This document shows positions 59,952 to 64,000 of a stretch of DNA of 64,000 bases, piece by piece. The translations under genes and the position numbers were made by a program. The notes beneath the pieces are model-generated. The model was given only the letters and a program-made list of their open reading frames with translations. It was not told the origin of the DNA and made no database searches. Source of the stretch: Stratiolaelaps scimitus. Lineage: Eukaryota > Arthropoda > Arachnida > Mesostigmata > Laelapidae. Every line of letters starts with the position of its first letter. Position 1 is the first letter of the stretch. Location: contig JABWDB010000006.1 in NCBI GenBank assembly GCA_019614645.1, positions 806,001-870,000 on the forward strand, read 5' to 3'.

Positions 59952-62900
59952 CATAAAAAAAGAAATAAATATATATATTCAGATAATACATCAAAAATCC
60001 TCTTATTCACAAGCGTTTACAATGCCAACTTTTGTCATTGACATCTCTCTCCTTCTCCCGTCCAGCTATAACACATTCATATACACACACAGACACACAT
60101 ACACACCTTAGCGGGTTTATTTATCGTATTTTTTGTATAACTTTATCTATGGCACAGAAACAGATCGGCCACCTTGCACATGTATATATGTTATCCTGTC
60201 ACTAGAAGCAAAGCAATCTACTCACTATCCATTGTATTTATCTATCTTCACCGACATAATAGCGATATCACGGTTATCACAACAGCAGTGTCCACCGCAC
60301 GAAAGTGGAGACACCACCGCGCGCGCGATAGCCGGACGAAATCGCTTTCGCTTGCACTTCGTCGTTTAGCAGTCGTCTTCGACGAATTCGAGATGCTCAA
60401 CAAATTGACAAAGCTCTACCATGAAGTTTGTACACAGTGTCGTTCGCACGGGGCCGGCGGTGACCGTGGCAGTGTTCACCGGAAGCCGCGCGACACCAAG
60501 TCGCACCACCATGTTCAGCCTGGCCGCCCCTTCCTCTGTCTGTACGCAGCGCGCGTCCAGTAGCTGACTTGTTCCCCCTTGTTGTCTAGTCCATTGACGC
60601 CTGACAGACACATGCGGCGGCTGCTGTTGCCGTCGCCGCCGCCGCCTAAGCCCTGGTATTTACACGGCGGAGATGTCAGCAGCCACTCCGTTTGAGCGAT
60701 AACAGCAATAGAAGAAGCTGCAAGAGCAGCAACAGCAGCAGCAGCAGTAGACGTCACCAACAATGTTTCTCTCTCATTTCACTTTCGAATTTCTGTAGGA
60801 TGATTCACCCCGTTCCATAGCCCATAGACATTCCAGTGGGCTGCCAGTCGGGCAGCAGGGATCTGTCCGCAACCGTTTGCCGCAACGTTGCCATGCCTTG
60901 TCTCGTTGTTGTTATTCTGATGTTTTTATTATGACAATTCATCAGTTCGTCCATCAGACGAGTGGTGTTGCGTAGCGGTGGGGTGGGGGGAGTTACTACT
61001 TGCTCTTACTACAATACTTGTCATCAAATGGATGTCGATCGATGTATGTCTCTGTTTTCGTACCTGTCTTCGAGCGTCCGGAACGTTGTATGAGCGCGGC
61101 GATTACACACAACACCTATGTTGTTAACTGTTAGTTACACGTTTGTCTACAGGGTTGGCTTGGGAGGCAATTCTCGGTCGGTTGAAGTTTATTTGAGAAT
61201 GCCTTTAAACCTGCTCTTCTCTCGAACTTCTTCGGGGAGTTCGTACGACTAGCACAGGGCTCACAACTGTCACAGCACTATATGTTCATGTATTGCATAA
61301 GTTTGTCTAGTTGCGCGCCACTTGGTGTTTCGGCCTGCTCCGCCAATCATTGAGCCTGTCGCCGGCTATCGGCCAGGTTGTGCTGAGAGTGCACGTTACC
61401 GTCATAGGCGCCCTCCCTTTCCAACCGCCTTCAGCCTATCCCGGACCCACAACTCGCGAGGGACATACGCGCGCTTGTACACCCAGACATGTGAGCACGC
61501 CTACCCTAGACACGCTTTCGAGGATACGTCACATCACGCCATAGCGCGTCCACGAACATGACTCAACCCTGCGCAACGTCACTGAGCAACGTGGTTCCAT
61601 CAGAGAGAGAGAGATAGATGAGTCGGTGAGGGCGTGACGTGTCCTTTCGACCCCACGTTGGCTCATCGGCGTTTCTATCCAATCCAGCGACCTCCGAGTG
61701 GTGGCAGTGGCCAGGAAATACATCGGGGGAGCAAAAGAATACGAATGAGTCAGTGGAGTCAGTCTCCACGGGGAGTTCGACAGCGTCATAGAGGAATCGC
61801 TCACGGAACGTAATACACCTCTAACCTGTACGGGGCTGGAACCTGCGACGTGCAGCGGTGCCGGGCAAAGGAGTACTGACGCATACTGACTTCATCGGTG
61901 ACTAAACAGGGAAAACCGGTTATACTTCGTTGGTTAACGGGCGTACACATACATTCGTATCCGAGTGAATGTATATATGTATGTTCACAGTGCAGTGCCT
62001 ATTTGACTAGGTCGATATTATCTATCCCATAGTAGACACACTATACCGTGTTCGGTGAAAGGTCAAATGGTGTCGGACCGTGTGAAACGGAAGCGACTCT
62101 GGGCGAGATTAATAAGGGCGGGCGCTCAAGCTTGATTAGTTTTACAAAATGTCATAGATCGATATACGTCTCTACCGATTGCAGCTGGCGCTCGCCCCGT
62201 TCCTGGAAGCGCATTCTCTCAATGAGGACAATTCGCTGTAGAGTTCTGGGAGCTTCAATTCTAGCTATAGCCTACCCCGCTTATTACGTTATTGGTACGC
62301 GAATGTTAGACGGTAGCTCACAGCGCGGATAATGACGATGATCCCCGAGATCAAAGATTGCCCGATTCGACTTGCACATTGATGTTGTCGCGCTTGTAGT
62401 GAAGCAGGACGACTTCGATCGAAAATCTAAATACGACCTGGTGTGGTGGTGTCGAAGTCTCCCTTCTTGGCGTATGCCGACCCATGTCAACTTCTATTTA
62501 AGCTATAACAATAGCATCCGTTTATACCTGAGCTGTGGCGTGTGCTCGATACACGGATATCTGATTCAATCGAGACTCATCGAATCATCTGTGAGCATAA
62601 TATCGGTGAAAAAGAAATGAATGGTCACTACTGAGTTACAGAGTCAAGTCAAATTTTACATTATAACTATCATTATTATTACTACTACTATGCTTCAATA
62701 ATAAAATAAAAATATTCATAATATCGAAATAATAAACAGAGACCAACATTACGAGGATAAAGCAAGTCGACCAGCCCCCCCCAAGCCCCGCTAATAAATA
62801 AGCGTGATAAACGAATGCCACGAGCTACCGCCATGCAGCGGCCATATTCATGAGAAATGATTCGCCGTTCAAACGCGAAGCGTCATCGATCACAGGTTAC

Positions 62901-64000
62901 ATGGTAATGTGATAAACGCGAAAGCTGTAGTAGACAATTTGATCTGTTGGGTGGGTTACCTGAGAGTCAGGTTCATCAGACTCGTCAGTTTTCATCTGTG
63001 CAGACAACTCGATGTTTATATTATCTATAAACATATAGCAGAGCAAAGCGCACACTCGAACGTAATCGCCTTTCGGGCTCTTTAGATGGGACGCATTTGA
63101 TATACAGGATGTTCGGAAAATTACCAATCGTCTTCGTAATAAATCGAAGAAATTTGACGTGTTCAAGGTAACTGCTTCCGAGACTTGTTGTTCATTCCGC
63201 TTTCTAACGACACATACTTAGATAATAATGTTGATTTCAAAATAAAAATAAAGAGAAGAATCCAGGCGAAGGAATATCGTAGAGGACAGCAAATCCTACC
63301 TCAAAGCCCCCATCGACCTACGAGATCTTCAGTGGCGTTTGGTGCCGTTTGATAACGCTTTGTGGATAATTTCTCTTCGTTTTCTGCCTCAGCATAACAT
63401 GACACTAACTAAATGCGCATCGGTCGAACGAACAAATAAGATATTGAAGAACGCTTCGGAATCGCCAGCGTTTGGTGCGTATCCCAGAAAGTTGCGCAAC
63501 TTTCCCAACGCCCTGTCTGCCAAAACTCACCGCTAGTACAATTACAAGAGTATAGAACTAATCGAATACCCATATCGGGTTCGTGACTATTTGGGGAAAA
63601 TTATCATGAATATTATTAGTATTATTTTCATCATTGCGACACCGTGAGCTCTATGATATCGATTCTCAATCAGCCACTGACTGATTGACTCTGTTTTCAA
63701 GGAAGCGCAAATGACTTGCACGTGCATTTTCCTCAAGACAAATAAACGAAACGAATCACGCTATTGTGATCGTGCGCACTTCATCCATTGGTGACAATGG
63801 CTACGACGCAGCCATTGTCAGTTGGACATTCGACGTGGCGCGACAAGGGAACGGCGGGGATGGATATTAAAACAGGCACGCTTTCCTTATGTGCATCCAT
63901 TTATGCGGTCGTTGTAATTCACTATTCTGCTCTGCGATCTGCTTCGATGATCTATGGACACGGGCCCCCCGTAGGAGAATTCCTCTATCGCCATTCTAAC

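Larger units (their letters stand above)
53831..64000. other. Intergenic stretch with CpG-rich patches and microsatellites
   Basis: CpG-rich segments at about 56250-57050, 58200-59100 and 60280-60760 could be promoters or 5' exons of genes beyond the right edge, but their open frames overlap on both strands and none is recognisable. TA runs occur at 55958-55981, 57059-57083, 57974-58024, 59262-59287, 59528-59552 and 59922-59948. I see nothing else that I can support. Confidence 0.4.

Noticed and set aside
1..64000. CRISPR arrays, bacterial operons or phage genes
   Set aside because: The window is eukaryotic: spliced genes, SINEs and microsatellites. No evenly spaced repeat-spacer array was seen.

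Overview
This is eukaryotic nuclear DNA, most likely from an arthropod. Genes are split by short GT-AG introns, intergenic DNA is AT-rich with many (TA)n and (GA)n runs, and there is a decayed BEL/Pao retrotransposon plus tRNA-derived SINE-like repeats. A mite or other arachnid would fit the long-ectodomain ABCA transporter, the insect-type fatty acyl-CoA reductase and the small introns, but the lineage is inferred and not proven.

Layout. (1) 357-1958, minus strand: the first three coding exons of a fatty acyl-CoA reductase (FAR) that runs off the left edge. (2) 1959-15808: mostly non-coding, with microsatellites, a SINE-like copy and one weak exon candidate near 9.7 kb. (3) 15809 to about 19865: a BEL/Pao LTR retrotransposon with two diverged LTRs, frameshifted gag, reverse transcriptase and integrase remnants, and a nested 141-bp A-tailed insertion with a 12-bp target duplication. 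(4) About 19866-23605: non-coding. (5) 23606-45005, minus strand: a complete 35-exon full-length ABCA transporter. All exon phases chain together to 3,737 codons including the stop, giving a 3,736-residue protein. (6) 45006-64000: intergenic DNA with SINE-like copies, many microsatellites and CpG-rich patches, without a gene I can defend.

The ABCA protein has the order TM1, giant first ectodomain (about 2,240 residues), TMD1, NBD1, TMD2 with a second ectodomain, NBD2, and a C-terminal VFVEFA motif. Its first ectodomain is far larger than that of ABCA1 and recalls the vertebrate ABCA12/ABCA13 branch. NBD1 has consensus-like motifs. NBD2 has an altered signature loop (LSRGT). A partial duplication around exon 27 creates a second splice acceptor from which the reading frame stays open into exon 28, so an isoform lacking the NBD1 Walker A exon can be predicted.

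FAR makes fatty alcohols and ABCA proteins move lipids. The two genes lie on the same strand, with ABCA upstream of FAR and about 21 kb between them. A shared role in surface or cuticular lipids is possible but is inference only.
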